This document shows positions 8,110 to 15,445 of a stretch of DNA of 59,451 nucleotides, one piece after another (position 1 is the stretch's first letter; each line of letters begins with the position of its first letter). The notes under the pieces are model-generated. The model had not been told where the DNA came from. It searched no databases and saw only the letters and a program-made list of their open reading frames with translations. The position numbers were made by a program, and so were the translations under genes. The stretch is taken from NCBI RefSeq assembly GCF_003667545.1, contig NZ_RCUV01000021.1:1-59451 (forward strand), read 5' to 3'. The stretch is from Mycetocola manganoxydans. GTDB taxonomy: Bacteria; Actinomycetota; Actinomycetes; Actinomycetales; Microbacteriaceae.

Positions 8110-9119
8110 GCCTTCCCGCGCTTCTTCCCCGACGCATCCGCGTTCGTCGTGAGGATCCACCGCGCGACCGCGACGCCGAGCGCCGCTGCGGTGAGTGAGC
8201 CCAGGAAGGAGCGCTTGCCGGTGCGTTCGCTGCCTTTCCAGCCGCCGGTGGCCGTGGCATCCGCTGTCGGAGCCGGTGAGTAGAGAGTGCCGTCTGTGGA
8301 CGGCGCCTTGTTCTTGCGTGACAGGTGCGTCTTGTCGGTCTGCAGCGCCATCTGGGCTTCGACCGGAGCTGGCGTCTTACGGTGCTGGGTGACGAGGGAC
8401 TTGCCGATCGGCCCCGCCGCGATCGCCTCGTTCCTGGGCTTCTTCGCGGTGCGCACGATGAGCTTCGCGACGAGGTCCGGGCTGTACACCGGAGGCATCG
8501 CGACGACCTGGCGGCCGGTGTAGTTCGCCGAGTGGCGGAAGAACGGGGTATCGATCGTCGCCGGCAGAATCGTCGACACCGAGATGTGCTTCTGCTTCTG
8601 CAGCGCGAGCTCCGACCGGAGGCTCACGCCGAGCGCACGCACCGCCGCCTTCGACATCCCGTACGGTGCCGTGTATGGCTGCGGCACCTCTCCGACGATC
8701 GACGCGACGTTGATAAGGCTTCCGCGCCCCTGCTCGGTCATCACCGCGAGGGCGGCGCGGACACCGTAGATGTAACCGAGGATGTTCACGTCAAGCACCC
8801 GACGGATGTCATCGAGCGGCATCTCGAGGAACGGTGCGAATGCCGAGACGGCCGCGTTGTTGACCCACACGTCGATGCGGCCGAACTTCATGACCGCGGC
8901 CCTCGCGAGCGCGTCGACCTGGCTGGCGTTGGTCACGTCGGTCGGCACGGCGATGGCGTCTCCACCCCGCGCTTCGCACTCCTTCGCGAGCTTCGTCAGG
9001 GCCTGGCCCCTGCGGCTCGCGAGGACGACGTTCGCTCCCGCACTCGCGTAGCGGAGGGCGGTTGCGCGGCCGATTCCGCTCGACGCCCCGGTGATCACAA
9101 CGACGGTGTTCTTCGACAT
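8082..9119 (-). CDS. SDR family oxidoreductase with C-terminal extension
   Basis: The 345-residue product has the classical short-chain dehydrogenase core: TGASSGIGRATAL for NAD(P) binding near the N-terminus, NNAAVSAF, the catalytic serine in INVASIVGE and YGMSKAA with the catalytic Tyr and Lys. After about residue 245 comes an extension rich in Lys/Thr/Pro ending with a hydrophobic stretch (GSLTAAALGVAVARWIL) and a basic tail, which suggests a C-terminal membrane anchor. Classical SDRs are about 250 residues, so the extension is the unusual part. The start is ATG 9119, preceded by GGAGCGAAGC, rather than an in-frame ATG six codons earlier. The 3' end overlaps the convergent MFS gene by 28 bases. 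The substrate is unknown. Confidence 0.87.
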   Translation of the reverse strand: MSKNTVVVITGASSGIGRATALRYASAGANVVLASRRGQALTKLAKECEARGGDAIAVPTDVTNASQVDALARAAVMKFGRIDVWVNNAAVSAFAPFLEMPLDDIRRVLDVNILGYIYGVRAALAVMTEQGRGSLINVASIVGEVPQPYTAPYGMSKAAVRALGVSLRSELALQKQKHISVSTILPATIDTPFFRHSANYTGRQVVAMPPVYSPDLVAKLIVRTAKKPRNEAIAAGPIGKSLVTQHRKTPAPVEAQMALQTDKTHLSRKNKAPSTDGTLYSPAPTADATATGGWKGSERTGKRSFLGSLTAAALGVAVARWILTTNADASGKKRGKAHAARALRR

Positions 9120-9233
9120 GCTTCGCTCCTTCTCCACGGCGCCCCGGTGGCACGCGGTTCCACGTTTCTCGCCCGGAGGATCCGGGTCAAGAGGTGGCCA
9201 AACCGCCGGGAGTGGGTTAGAAGCGAGCCGCGC

Positions 9234-9578
9234 TCACGCGTCGATTTTGTCGAGGAGTTTCTTGAGGGCATCCCGGATCTCGTCGTGATCGAACTGGCCA
9301 GCGCGGCTCTCGGCTGAGATGACGGCACACCGGTGCACCTTGGTGAAGTCGCCGATCGGGAACTTGTAGTGCCCCTTCGTGTCCTTCGGATGCTCGTCGT
9401 CGACGCCGAGGTGCCAGTGCGAGTATTCGGTCCACGAGTGGTTATCGAGGTATCTGTTCTCGTCGTCGGCGCTCGGGGCGTGCTCGCTCCAGTCGTCTCG
9501 CTCGTCGCTGACGACCTTGCCGTCACTGACGAGCTTCTTCGCCTGGCGGAGCGCGGGCTGGTTGAGTTTCACGGTCAC
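9234..9578 (-). CDS. Small conserved hypothetical protein (DUF6582-like C-terminus)
   Basis: This acidic protein of about 114 residues reads VTVKLNQPALRQAKKLVSDG at its start and ends with a basic helix, RDALKKLLDKIDA. The middle holds DDWSEHAPSADDENRYLDNH and the C-terminal part has KFPIGDFTKVHRCAVISAES, a pattern like the FPI-type motif of the DUF6582 family found in phage and bacterial proteins; I am not certain of that match. The GTG at 9578 is preferred because AAGGAG lies seven bases upstream; a longer reading from 9647 has no such site. It is a monocistronic-looking gene between the SDR and the DUF4097 gene, same strand. No function can be assigned. Confidence 0.75.
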   Translation of the reverse strand: MTVKLNQPALRQAKKLVSDGKVVSDERDDWSEHAPSADDENRYLDNHSWTEYSHWHLGVDDEHPKDTKGHYKFPIGDFTKVHRCAVISAESRAGQFDHDEIRDALKKLLDKIDA

Positions 9579-9697
9579 GAGAGTGCTCCTTCCGGTAAGC
9601 GGTAAGCGACCGGCTCCAGCCAAGCCCTGCCGGGCGGCGGCGCACAACCCCTTGCCGCGCGTTGACGGCGCGGGTGTCTTTGCGCCAACCGTGATGC

Positions 9698-10573
9698 TCA
9701 GCGGACGGTTGTGATCGTCACGTCGCCGTTGGTCGTCTCGGCTGTGATGGAGCGGGTGGCGTCGCGGTCGCTCGGGACGTCCTGGTCGTCGACGTTGCCG
9801 TTGGTCGTGTCCGCCTCGATCGCGTACTCGGTGTCATCATCGGGCACTTCGATGCGGATCTCCCCGTTGGTGCTGAACGCGATCACCTCGTCCGGAGCGC
9901 TCTCGAAGCTCAGGCTCACACTTCCGTTGGTAGTGTCCGCTTCGACCCGGGCGGACCGGGAGTCCTCGAGTTCGATTCGCCCGTTGGTCGAGTGCAACTG
10001 AAGGTCGCCACGAGACCCGTCCACCTCGATCCGGCCGTTCGTTGTCGACAGGTCCAGGTCTCCAGTCAGGGCCTCGGCGGTGATCGCGCCGTTCTCGCCG
10101 CCCGCGACGACGTCGAGCTCGGCGGGGAGAAGCACCTCGATCCGCACGTCGCAGCGGTTGAAAACGAACCAGCCCGACGGGCATCCGCCGCGGATCTCCG
10201 TCTCGCCGCCTGCGGTCGTCACATCGAGCGTCGGGCGCGTGCCCGAGTACATACCCCGCATCGACACGTGGATCTCATCGTCATCGCTCACGCCGAGGTC
10301 CATTGACGCGTTCGGGACGTCGATGAACAGGCTGGAACCGGCATCCGTGTCGACGTTCTCGCTCACCGGCTCGCCGTTCAATGCGTTCACGGCGAAGAGC
10401 GTCACGGCGATGACCAGGGCGAGGGCGATCAGCGGGAGCCCAACGAACAGAAACACCATCAGGCCGGGGCGACGACGGCGCTCCGGCGGGGTCGGCGGCC
10501 AGTTCTGCTGCTGCGGGGGGAGCGGCTGCTGGGGCTGGGAGGGCTGGTACGGCTGTTGCGGAGGGAGGGTCAT
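9698..10573 (-). CDS. Membrane-anchored DUF4097 family beta-strand repeat protein
   Basis: The 291-residue protein starts with a Pro/Gln-rich cytosolic segment (about 35 residues), then one membrane helix (GLMVFLFVGLPLIALALVIA), then an extracytoplasmic domain of repeated short beta-strands with the recurring pattern TTNGxIxV or TTNGSVSL: LSTTNGRIEVDG, LHSTNGRIELED, ADTTNGSVSLSF, FSTNGEIRIEV, TTNGNVDD, TTNGDVTITT. This is the DUF4097 (putative adhesin-like) fold, a right-handed beta-helix of unknown role often seen with envelope-stress proteins. The ATG at 10573 follows AAAGGATC. It is 22 bases downstream of the deaminase gene on the same strand, so they probably share a transcript. Confidence 0.85.
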   Translation of the reverse strand: MTLPPQQPYQPSQPQQPLPPQQQNWPPTPPERRRRPGLMVFLFVGLPLIALALVIAVTLFAVNALNGEPVSENVDTDAGSSLFIDVPNASMDLGVSDDDEIHVSMRGMYSGTRPTLDVTTAGGETEIRGGCPSGWFVFNRCDVRIEVLLPAELDVVAGGENGAITAEALTGDLDLSTTNGRIEVDGSRGDLQLHSTNGRIELEDSRSARVEADTTNGSVSLSFESAPDEVIAFSTNGEIRIEVPDDDTEYAIEADTTNGNVDDQDVPSDRDATRSITAETTNGDVTITTVR

Positions 10574-10595
10574 GGTGATCCTTTGTGGGGCATGG

Positions 10596-11054
10596 TCAGT
10601 AGTCGATCCGGTCGGACTTCGCGCCCCACGCGGTGAACGGGGCGAGTTTGTCCGGCACCGCGGCCGCGGTGATCGAGATGGCGGGCCGGACGCCGTCGAA
10701 GTGATCGAAAAATCGGGCGTCATCGAATCCTGCCCGTTCGGCGTCGTGCCGGTCTGCGGCGTAGATCACGGAGTCGACCCGCGCCCACAGACTAGCGGCG
10801 ACGCACATCGGGCACGGCTCGCAGCTGGCGTAGATCGTCGCGCCGGTGAGGTCGAAGGTGCCGAGCGCGGTGCAGGCACGCCGGATGGCCACGACTTCGG
10901 CATGCGCTGTCGGGTCGTTCTCGGCGGTGACGAGGTTGGTGCCCTCGAAGACCCGTCCGTTCGCCGTCACGACGATCGCGCCGAACGGTCCGCCACCGGA
11001 CTGCACGTTCGCCACCGCGAGTGCGACCGCGGCGGAGAGATGGTCGGAAGTCAT
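10596..11054 (-). CDS. Nucleoside deaminase (guanine/cytosine deaminase-like zinc enzyme)
   Basis: The 152-residue protein carries both halves of the cytidine/deoxycytidylate deaminase zinc site: HAE at residues 51-53, where His binds zinc and Glu is the proton shuttle, and CEPCPMC at 78-84, supplying two Cys ligands. GGGPFGAIVV and the HAEVVAIRRA helix place it in the tRNA-adenosine/guanine deaminase branch, and the length and C-terminus are closest to guanine deaminases of the GuaD type, which turn guanine into xanthine. The exact base is inference. The ATG at 11054 has an ideal ribosome site, AGGAGGT. The DUF4097 gene follows 22 bases downstream. Confidence 0.88.
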   Translation of the reverse strand: MTSDHLSAAVALAVANVQSGGGPFGAIVVTANGRVFEGTNLVTAENDPTAHAEVVAIRRACTALGTFDLTGATIYASCEPCPMCVAASLWARVDSVIYAADRHDAERAGFDDARFFDHFDGVRPAISITAAAVPDKLAPFTAWGAKSDRIDY

Positions 11055-11185
11055 ACCTCCTGCCTATCACTCCCGCCGGAACTGCCCAACCCGGGTTCGG
11101 GAAAAAGTGGGTGAAGAGCGTTGCCGAGCGGAGCATCCGGGCGTATCGTATTCAACGACTAGATTGATCAAGGAGTTAGTTGACC

Positions 11186-11554
11186 ATGACGCGAGGAACG
11201 GATGCCGACGAGCGGCTGGACCGCGCCTTCCTCGCGCTTGCGGACCCGGTGCGCCGTGCGATCGTGGCGAAGCTCAGCCGCGGGCCCGCGACAGTGAACG
11301 AACTCGCCGAGCCGTTCGAGATCTCGAAGCAGGCGGTGTCGAAGCACATCCAGGTGCTCGAGCAGGCCGGCCTCGTGAGTCGGACGCGGGATGCGCAACG
11401 ACGCCCTGCGCACCTCGTTCCCGAAGCGCTGGAGCAACTCACCGCCTGGATCGACACCTATCGGCTGGAGGCCGAATCACGCTTTCGCCGGCTGGACGCC
11501 GTCCTCGCCGGCATGAACGTCACCACCACAACACAGAGAGAGGAAGAGAGATGA
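11186..11554 (+). CDS. ArsR family winged-helix transcriptional regulator
   Basis: The 122-residue protein has an ArsR-type winged helix: LADPVRRAIVAKLSRGPATV, then the recognition region FEISKQAVSKHIQVLEQAGLV and a wing with RTRDAQRRPAHLV. The metal-binding ELCVCDL motif of metal sensors is absent. Regulators of this subgroup are typically encoded just before an AHSA1/SRPBCC protein, as here: the stop codon overlaps the next start as ATGA at 11551-11554, so the pair is translationally coupled. A ribosome site, AAGGAG, lies ten bases before the ATG at 11186; a TTG at 11180 is too close to it. Confidence 0.9.
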   Translation: MTRGTDADERLDRAFLALADPVRRAIVAKLSRGPATVNELAEPFEISKQAVSKHIQVLEQAGLVSRTRDAQRRPAHLVPEALEQLTAWIDTYRLEAESRFRRLDAVLAGMNVTTTTQREEER

Positions 11555-12030
11555 CGAATCCAAGCACCATCACCGTGCCCGACGGGCAACCATACATCGA
11601 CATCGTGCGCGAGTTCGATGCACCGGCCGAGGCCGTGTATCGGGCGCACACCGATCCCGAGCTGATCGTCGAGTGGCTCGGACCGCGCGGGTATCGCATG
11701 GAACTCGAGCGCTGGGAGATCGTTCCCGGCGGCCGCTACCGCTACGTGCACTACGACGGCGACGAGGGCTATGCCTTCAACGGCATCGTGCACTCGGCCT
11801 CGCTCGAGAACGTAATTGTGCAGACCTTCGAGTTCGAGGGCTTTCCCGGGGTTGTGAGCCTCGAGTTCCTTCGGATCGAAGACCTTGGTAACGGTCGCTG
11901 CCGCGTCGTCGGGCACAGCGTCTATCCCACGCAGGAGAGCCGCGACGGCATGGCGCAGTCGGGCATGGAGCGCGGGATCAACGACGGCTACGAGCGACTC
12001 GATGAGTTGTTGGTGAAGGTCGCGGCGTAG
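11551..12030 (+). CDS. SRPBCC (AHSA1-type) domain protein
   Basis: The 159-residue protein has the START/Bet v1-like fold of the AHSA1 family: VREFDAPAEAVYRAHTDPEL at the N-terminus, then WLGPRGYRMELERWEIVPGG, a central YAFNGIVHSAS and a final GMERGINDGYERLDELL helix. These proteins bind a hydrophobic ligand in a deep cavity; the ligand is usually unknown. It is coupled through an ATGA overlap to the ArsR-type regulator, a very common pairing in which the regulator is thought to control the pair. It is a complete domain without extensions. Confidence 0.9.
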   Translation: MTNPSTITVPDGQPYIDIVREFDAPAEAVYRAHTDPELIVEWLGPRGYRMELERWEIVPGGRYRYVHYDGDEGYAFNGIVHSASLENVIVQTFEFEGFPGVVSLEFLRIEDLGNGRCRVVGHSVYPTQESRDGMAQSGMERGINDGYERLDELLVKVAA

Positions 12031-12034
12031 GTCG

Positions 12035-12283
12035 CTACTGCGAGGTAGTGCCGCGCCGCGCCCGCGGAGGCGGGGGCGGCGGCACTGCCTTGGCCGCGAT
12101 CACCGCGGTGTACGCGACGATCTCGAGTCCGCGCCTGGTCGCGATCGCGCAGTGGGTCTCGTCTGAGCGGACGAACCAGCCGAGGGCATCCGTCGCCTGG
12201 CCGTCATCGAGTTGATGGCGCACCACGACGCGGGTGCCCTCGGTCGTTGCACGGAGAAACGCGACAGCCTCGGCGCCTAACAT
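12035..12283 (-). CDS. Small stand-alone SH3-like protein (Rv0428c N-domain type)
   Basis: The product of about 82 residues has the pattern GTRVVVRHQLDDGQATDALG, then HCAIATRRGLEIVAYTAVIA, then AAKAVPPPPPPRARRG. This closely follows the N-terminal SH3-like domain of actinobacterial GNAT acetyltransferases of the Rv0428c type, which read RVVVRYRL, then TDxLGxL, then VVVPxxxVVAAKxVPPxP. Here the acetyltransferase part is absent and the protein ends in a Pro/Arg tail. Position 12283 (ATG) is the most sensible start because further upstream the frame runs into a palindromic repeat; there is no clear ribosome site. It converges on the SRPBCC gene, with only four bases between the stop codons. Confidence 0.65.
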   Translation of the reverse strand: MLGAEAVAFLRATTEGTRVVVRHQLDDGQATDALGWFVRSDETHCAIATRRGLEIVAYTAVIAAKAVPPPPPPRARRGTTSQ

Positions 12284-12351
12284 GCGGGATTTCGGGGTGT
12301 GGGCAGCATTCCACCAGCCTGCCATGGGCGGATGTGAGCTGGCGCGTGACA

Positions 12352-12416
12352 TTCGGGCGGTGAATCGTGGGGTCGATGTTCTATACGTGGACGGACCCCC
12401 TGATTTACCGCCCGAA
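12352..12416. repeat. 65-bp imperfect palindromic repeat, copy 2 of 3
   Basis: It starts TTCGGGCGGTGAATCGTGG and ends with TTTACCGCCCGAA, the same element as at 2355-2419 but in the opposite orientation. It lies between the SH3-like gene and the VOC gene, which diverge from it. The remaining bases of this gap (12284-12351 and 12417-12550) presumably carry the promoters of both genes, but I cannot define them. Confidence 0.85.
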
Positions 12417-12550
12417 CGCCAGCCGTCGAGTCCCTGTACGGCCGGGCAGCGCCCGCAAGAGCGGTACCGGGGCAATCACGCACCCCTAGCCGCCGCCGTG
12501 GGCCGCGACTACCCTGACTTTCAACACGGCGATCGACGAAGGGACCACCC

Positions 12551-13321
12551 ATGCCTGACATCACGGTCACGACCCCCGGCGCACCCTGCTGGCTCGAGCT
12601 CACCACCTCGGATCCGGCCCGCTCGCAGGAGTTCTACAGCGCACTCTTCGGCTGGGACGCAGAGACGGGCGACGAAGTGCTCTATGGCGGCTACGTCAGC
12701 TTCAGCTCCACCGGCCGGCGCATCGCCGGCGCAATGAAGAAGCAGGATGACGCCCCATACGCAGACAGCTGGACGGTGTACCTGCTGACAACGGATGCTG
12801 CGGAGACGGCGTCCGCGATCGCTGAAGCGGGCGGCATGAACATGTTCGAGCCGATGAACGTTCCCGACATGGGCGTGATGGGGTTCGCGACCGACACCAC
12901 CGGTGCGACGGTCGGGTACTGGCAGTCCGGCAACCACACCGGGTTCCAGGCCGAACGCGAGCACGGGGCACCGGTCTGGTGCGAACTGCTCGCGTCCGAC
13001 TTCGAGAAAGCCGTCGAGTTCTATGAGAAGGCGTTCGGCTTCACCCTCAAGGACGAGGGCGACGGCGCGGATTTTCGCTACATGACCTTCGAGCGCGACG
13101 GCCAGCCGTTTGCCGGCATCTATGACGCGAAAGGCGATCTGGCGGATGGCGAAGCCGCGAGCTGGGCGGTGTATTTCGGTTCTGACGACGTCGACGCGAC
13201 CGTCGCCAAGGCACTCGAACTCGGCGCTACCGTCAAGGACGAGGCCGAGGACACCCCGTACGGCCGCATCGCAACCGTCGTCGACCCGACAGGTGCTGTG
13301 CTTCGGTTCATGTCGTTTTGA
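12551..13321 (+). CDS. VOC family protein with two glyoxalase-like domains
   Basis: The 256-residue protein is a tandem of two vicinal-oxygen-chelate modules. The first begins GAPCWLELTTSDPARSQEFY with FYSALFGW, the second GAPVWCELLASDFEKAVEFY with YEKAFGF, and each ends in a typical DPTGAxxxxW/F strand (DTTGATVGYWQ, DPTGAVLRFM). The layout is the same as in actinobacterial proteins of the 27-kDa antigen CFP-30B type. Metal ligands are not all conserved, so it may bind rather than transform its substrate. ATG 12551 has AAGGGACC upstream. The gene is ended by an 11-bp-stem hairpin. Confidence 0.87.
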   Translation: MPDITVTTPGAPCWLELTTSDPARSQEFYSALFGWDAETGDEVLYGGYVSFSSTGRRIAGAMKKQDDAPYADSWTVYLLTTDAAETASAIAEAGGMNMFEPMNVPDMGVMGFATDTTGATVGYWQSGNHTGFQAEREHGAPVWCELLASDFEKAVEFYEKAFGFTLKDEGDGADFRYMTFERDGQPFAGIYDAKGDLADGEAASWAVYFGSDDVDATVAKALELGATVKDEAEDTPYGRIATVVDPTGAVLRFMSF

Positions 13322-13329
13322 GCGGCGCC

Positions 13330-13390
13330 GAGATCGCAGTCACGCACCCATACGTGCGCATGCGCTCGCGTGTGGGGGCACTGCGATCTC
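13330..13390. terminator. Bidirectional terminator-like hairpin
   Basis: GAGATCGCAGT at 13330-13340 is perfectly complementary to ACTGCGATCTC at 13380-13390, and the inner bases pair partly (CACGCACCC with GTGTGGGGG). It fills the gap between the convergent VOC and PHP genes, the usual place for a two-way terminator. Confidence 0.75.
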
Positions 13391-13413
13391 ACGAGCGGAT
13401 GCCGTGGGCCGGC

Positions 13414-14424
13414 TCAGCGTGCCCACTCCAGCAGGCGGTCGGCTGGCCACGTCGTCACGATCCGGTCTGCAGGCACTCCGTTCGCCTCGGCACGCGCGGC
13501 GCCCAGGTCGAGCAGCCCGAGTTGGCCGGGTGCGTGCGCGTCGCTGTCGATGCTGAACAGGCAGCCGGCGTCGAGCGCGATCTGGATGAGGTTGTCGGGC
13601 GGGTCCTGCCGCTCCGGACGCGAGTTGATCTCGACGGCAACGTCGTTCTCGGCACACGCGGCGAACACGGCGGCGGCGTCAAACGTGGACTCCGGCCGGG
13701 TCCCTCGGCTGCCCTGGACGAGCCGTCCGGTGCAGTGCCCGAGCACGTTCGTGTGCGGGGAACGGATGCCGGCCAGCATCCGTTCGGTCATCTCGCGCGA
13801 GTCCATACGCAGTTTCGAGTGCACGCTCGCGACCACGATGTCGAGACGTTCGAGCACATCGTCGGACTGGTCGAGCTCGCCGTCGAGAAGGATGTCGACC
13901 TCGATGCCGGTCAGCACCCGGAAGTCGTCGAACTCGGCATTGAGCCCGTCGATCTCGACGAGTTGCTCTTCGAGACGCTCGGTACTCAGCCCGTTCGCGA
14001 CCCGCAGCGAAGGGGAGTGGTCGGAGGCGACGAGGTACTCGTGGCCGAGCCGCCGGGCGGTGCGCGCCATCGACGCGAGGTCGGTGGTGCCGTCGGACCA
14101 CAGGGTATGGCTGTGCAGGTCACCCTTGAGTTGCGCGCGAAGCTTGCCGCCGGCATCCGTCACCGGGCCGCCGATCCGCTCACGCAGGTCGGCGAGGTAG
14201 TCGGGGATGCCGCCCTCCACCGCCTGCTCGATCACCGTGTAGGTGGTCGAGCCGATGCCCTTGGTGCGCTTGAGCCTGCCATCCTCGACGCGAGCGGCGA
14301 TCTCCTCATCGCTCAGGGAACCGAGCGCCGCGAGAGCACCGCGGAACGCCTTGGTCTTGTACGGCGACGCGAGGTCACGCTCGAGCAGGAACGCGATCTC
14401 GTCGAGGGCATCGGTGGGTCTCAT
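13414..14424 (-). CDS. PHP domain phosphoesterase with N-terminal helix-hairpin-helix (PolX C-terminal-like)
   Basis: The 336-residue protein has an N-terminal helical region with a helix-hairpin-helix (KRTKGIGSTTYTVI, residues 53-66) like the 8-kDa domain of X-family polymerases, then a PHP domain with its metal-binding motifs: GDLHSHTLWSDG (101-112), a central E in GIEVDIL, VVASVHSKL, and SDAHAPGQL. PolX enzymes end in such a PHP domain with 3'-5' exonuclease or phosphatase activity, but here the polymerase palm is missing. A role in DNA end processing or as a phosphatase is inference. ATG 14424 has CAAGGAG upstream. It is the last gene of a three-gene leftward operon after the lipoprotein and the LLM enzyme. 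Confidence 0.87.
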   Translation of the reverse strand: MRPTDALDEIAFLLERDLASPYKTKAFRGALAALGSLSDEEIAARVEDGRLKRTKGIGSTTYTVIEQAVEGGIPDYLADLRERIGGPVTDAGGKLRAQLKGDLHSHTLWSDGTTDLASMARTARRLGHEYLVASDHSPSLRVANGLSTERLEEQLVEIDGLNAEFDDFRVLTGIEVDILLDGELDQSDDVLERLDIVVASVHSKLRMDSREMTERMLAGIRSPHTNVLGHCTGRLVQGSRGTRPESTFDAAAVFAACAENDVAVEINSRPERQDPPDNLIQIALDAGCLFSIDSDAHAPGQLGLLDLGAARAEANGVPADRIVTTWPADRLLEWAR

Positions 14425-14456
14425 GGCGGCTCCTTGCGTCGGCGTGGGTGGGTCGT

Positions 14457-15407
14457 TCAGCGCCCGATTCGGGGAAAGACGTCGTCGGCGAAGCGCTGGT
14501 AGCTGGCGATCGGGTCGTCAGCGCCCGCGACGAGGATGATGGTGTCTGCGCCGGCCTCGGCCCAGCCGGCGATCGCCCGAGCGCCGTCTTCCGGAGTTCC
14601 GGCGACGGCCAGGGATTGCAGAATCTCGTCGGTCAGCTCGCCGCTGCCGTCAGCACCCATCCCGGCGATCTCGGTGAGCCGGTCGAAGACGCGGAAGTCG
14701 ACCAGTCGCTGCACCCGCGTACGAACCTCAGCCAGGGCCTGCTCGCGGTCGTCGCCGAGGCTCGTCATCGCGAGAAGCAGGGCGCGACCGGACCCCTCCG
14801 GGGCGGCCATTTCGTCGCGAACCCAGCGGACGGCATCCGGTGTCGCGATCTCGGGAAGCAGAACGCCGTCGGAGCTGCGGCCGGTGATGCGGAGGCCGAG
14901 CGGTCCGGTCGTGCCGAGAACGATCTGCGGCATCTGCTCGGGCGCAAAGCCGAGCCGCACAGCATCGAGGTGCACGTGGTGGCCGTCGACCGTGACCTCC
15001 TCGCCGGCGAGCAGCCTGCGCAGGGCGACGGCGGTCTCCTCGAGCGCGGCGAAGCGTCTGGGCACGTCGGCGCCGATCTCCTGCATCCAGCTCGGGATGC
15101 CGGTGCCCAGCCCGATCGACAGCCGCCCGGGAGCGAGGCGGGCGAGGGTCGCGATCTCCATGGCCGCGGTCGCGACGTTGCGGGTGGTCGCGGGGAGGAG
15201 TCCGAGTCCGACGTGGATGCGATCGGTGACGGCGAGGGCGGTGGCTGCCATCGCGATGCCGCCCGCCCAGGGCAGGTCCTCGCTGAACCAGAGTTCATCG
15301 AAGCCGGCTGCTTCCGCCCAGCGGGCGAACTCGGGGAGGCGTTCGGGTGCCCAATCGGGCTCGAACCGGACTCCGATGCGGGGCTGGCTGGCGTCTCGAG
15401 GCGTCAT
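14457..15407 (-). CDS. LLM class (F420/FMN-type) oxidoreductase
   Basis: The 316-residue TIM-barrel protein shows luciferase-like features: IGVRFEPDWAPERLPEFARW, GFDELWFSEDLPW, the cofactor loop around GLGLLPATTRNVATAAMEIA and RLSIGLGTGIPSWMQEIG. The TTRN segment is typical of F420-dependent members in actinobacteria. The substrate is not predictable. ATG 15407 is preferred to a GTG at 15425. The PHP gene follows after 32 bases and the lipoprotein gene precedes by 38 bases, all on the same strand, so an operon is likely, though the three products share no evident pathway. Confidence 0.87.
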   Translation of the reverse strand: MTPRDASQPRIGVRFEPDWAPERLPEFARWAEAAGFDELWFSEDLPWAGGIAMAATALAVTDRIHVGLGLLPATTRNVATAAMEIATLARLAPGRLSIGLGTGIPSWMQEIGADVPRRFAALEETAVALRRLLAGEEVTVDGHHVHLDAVRLGFAPEQMPQIVLGTTGPLGLRITGRSSDGVLLPEIATPDAVRWVRDEMAAPEGSGRALLLAMTSLGDDREQALAEVRTRVQRLVDFRVFDRLTEIAGMGADGSGELTDEILQSLAVAGTPEDGARAIAGWAEAGADTIILVAGADDPIASYQRFADDVFPRIGR

Positions 15408-15445
15408 GGTTCGAGCGTATGGCACAACGCGCCGAAAACGAGGGG

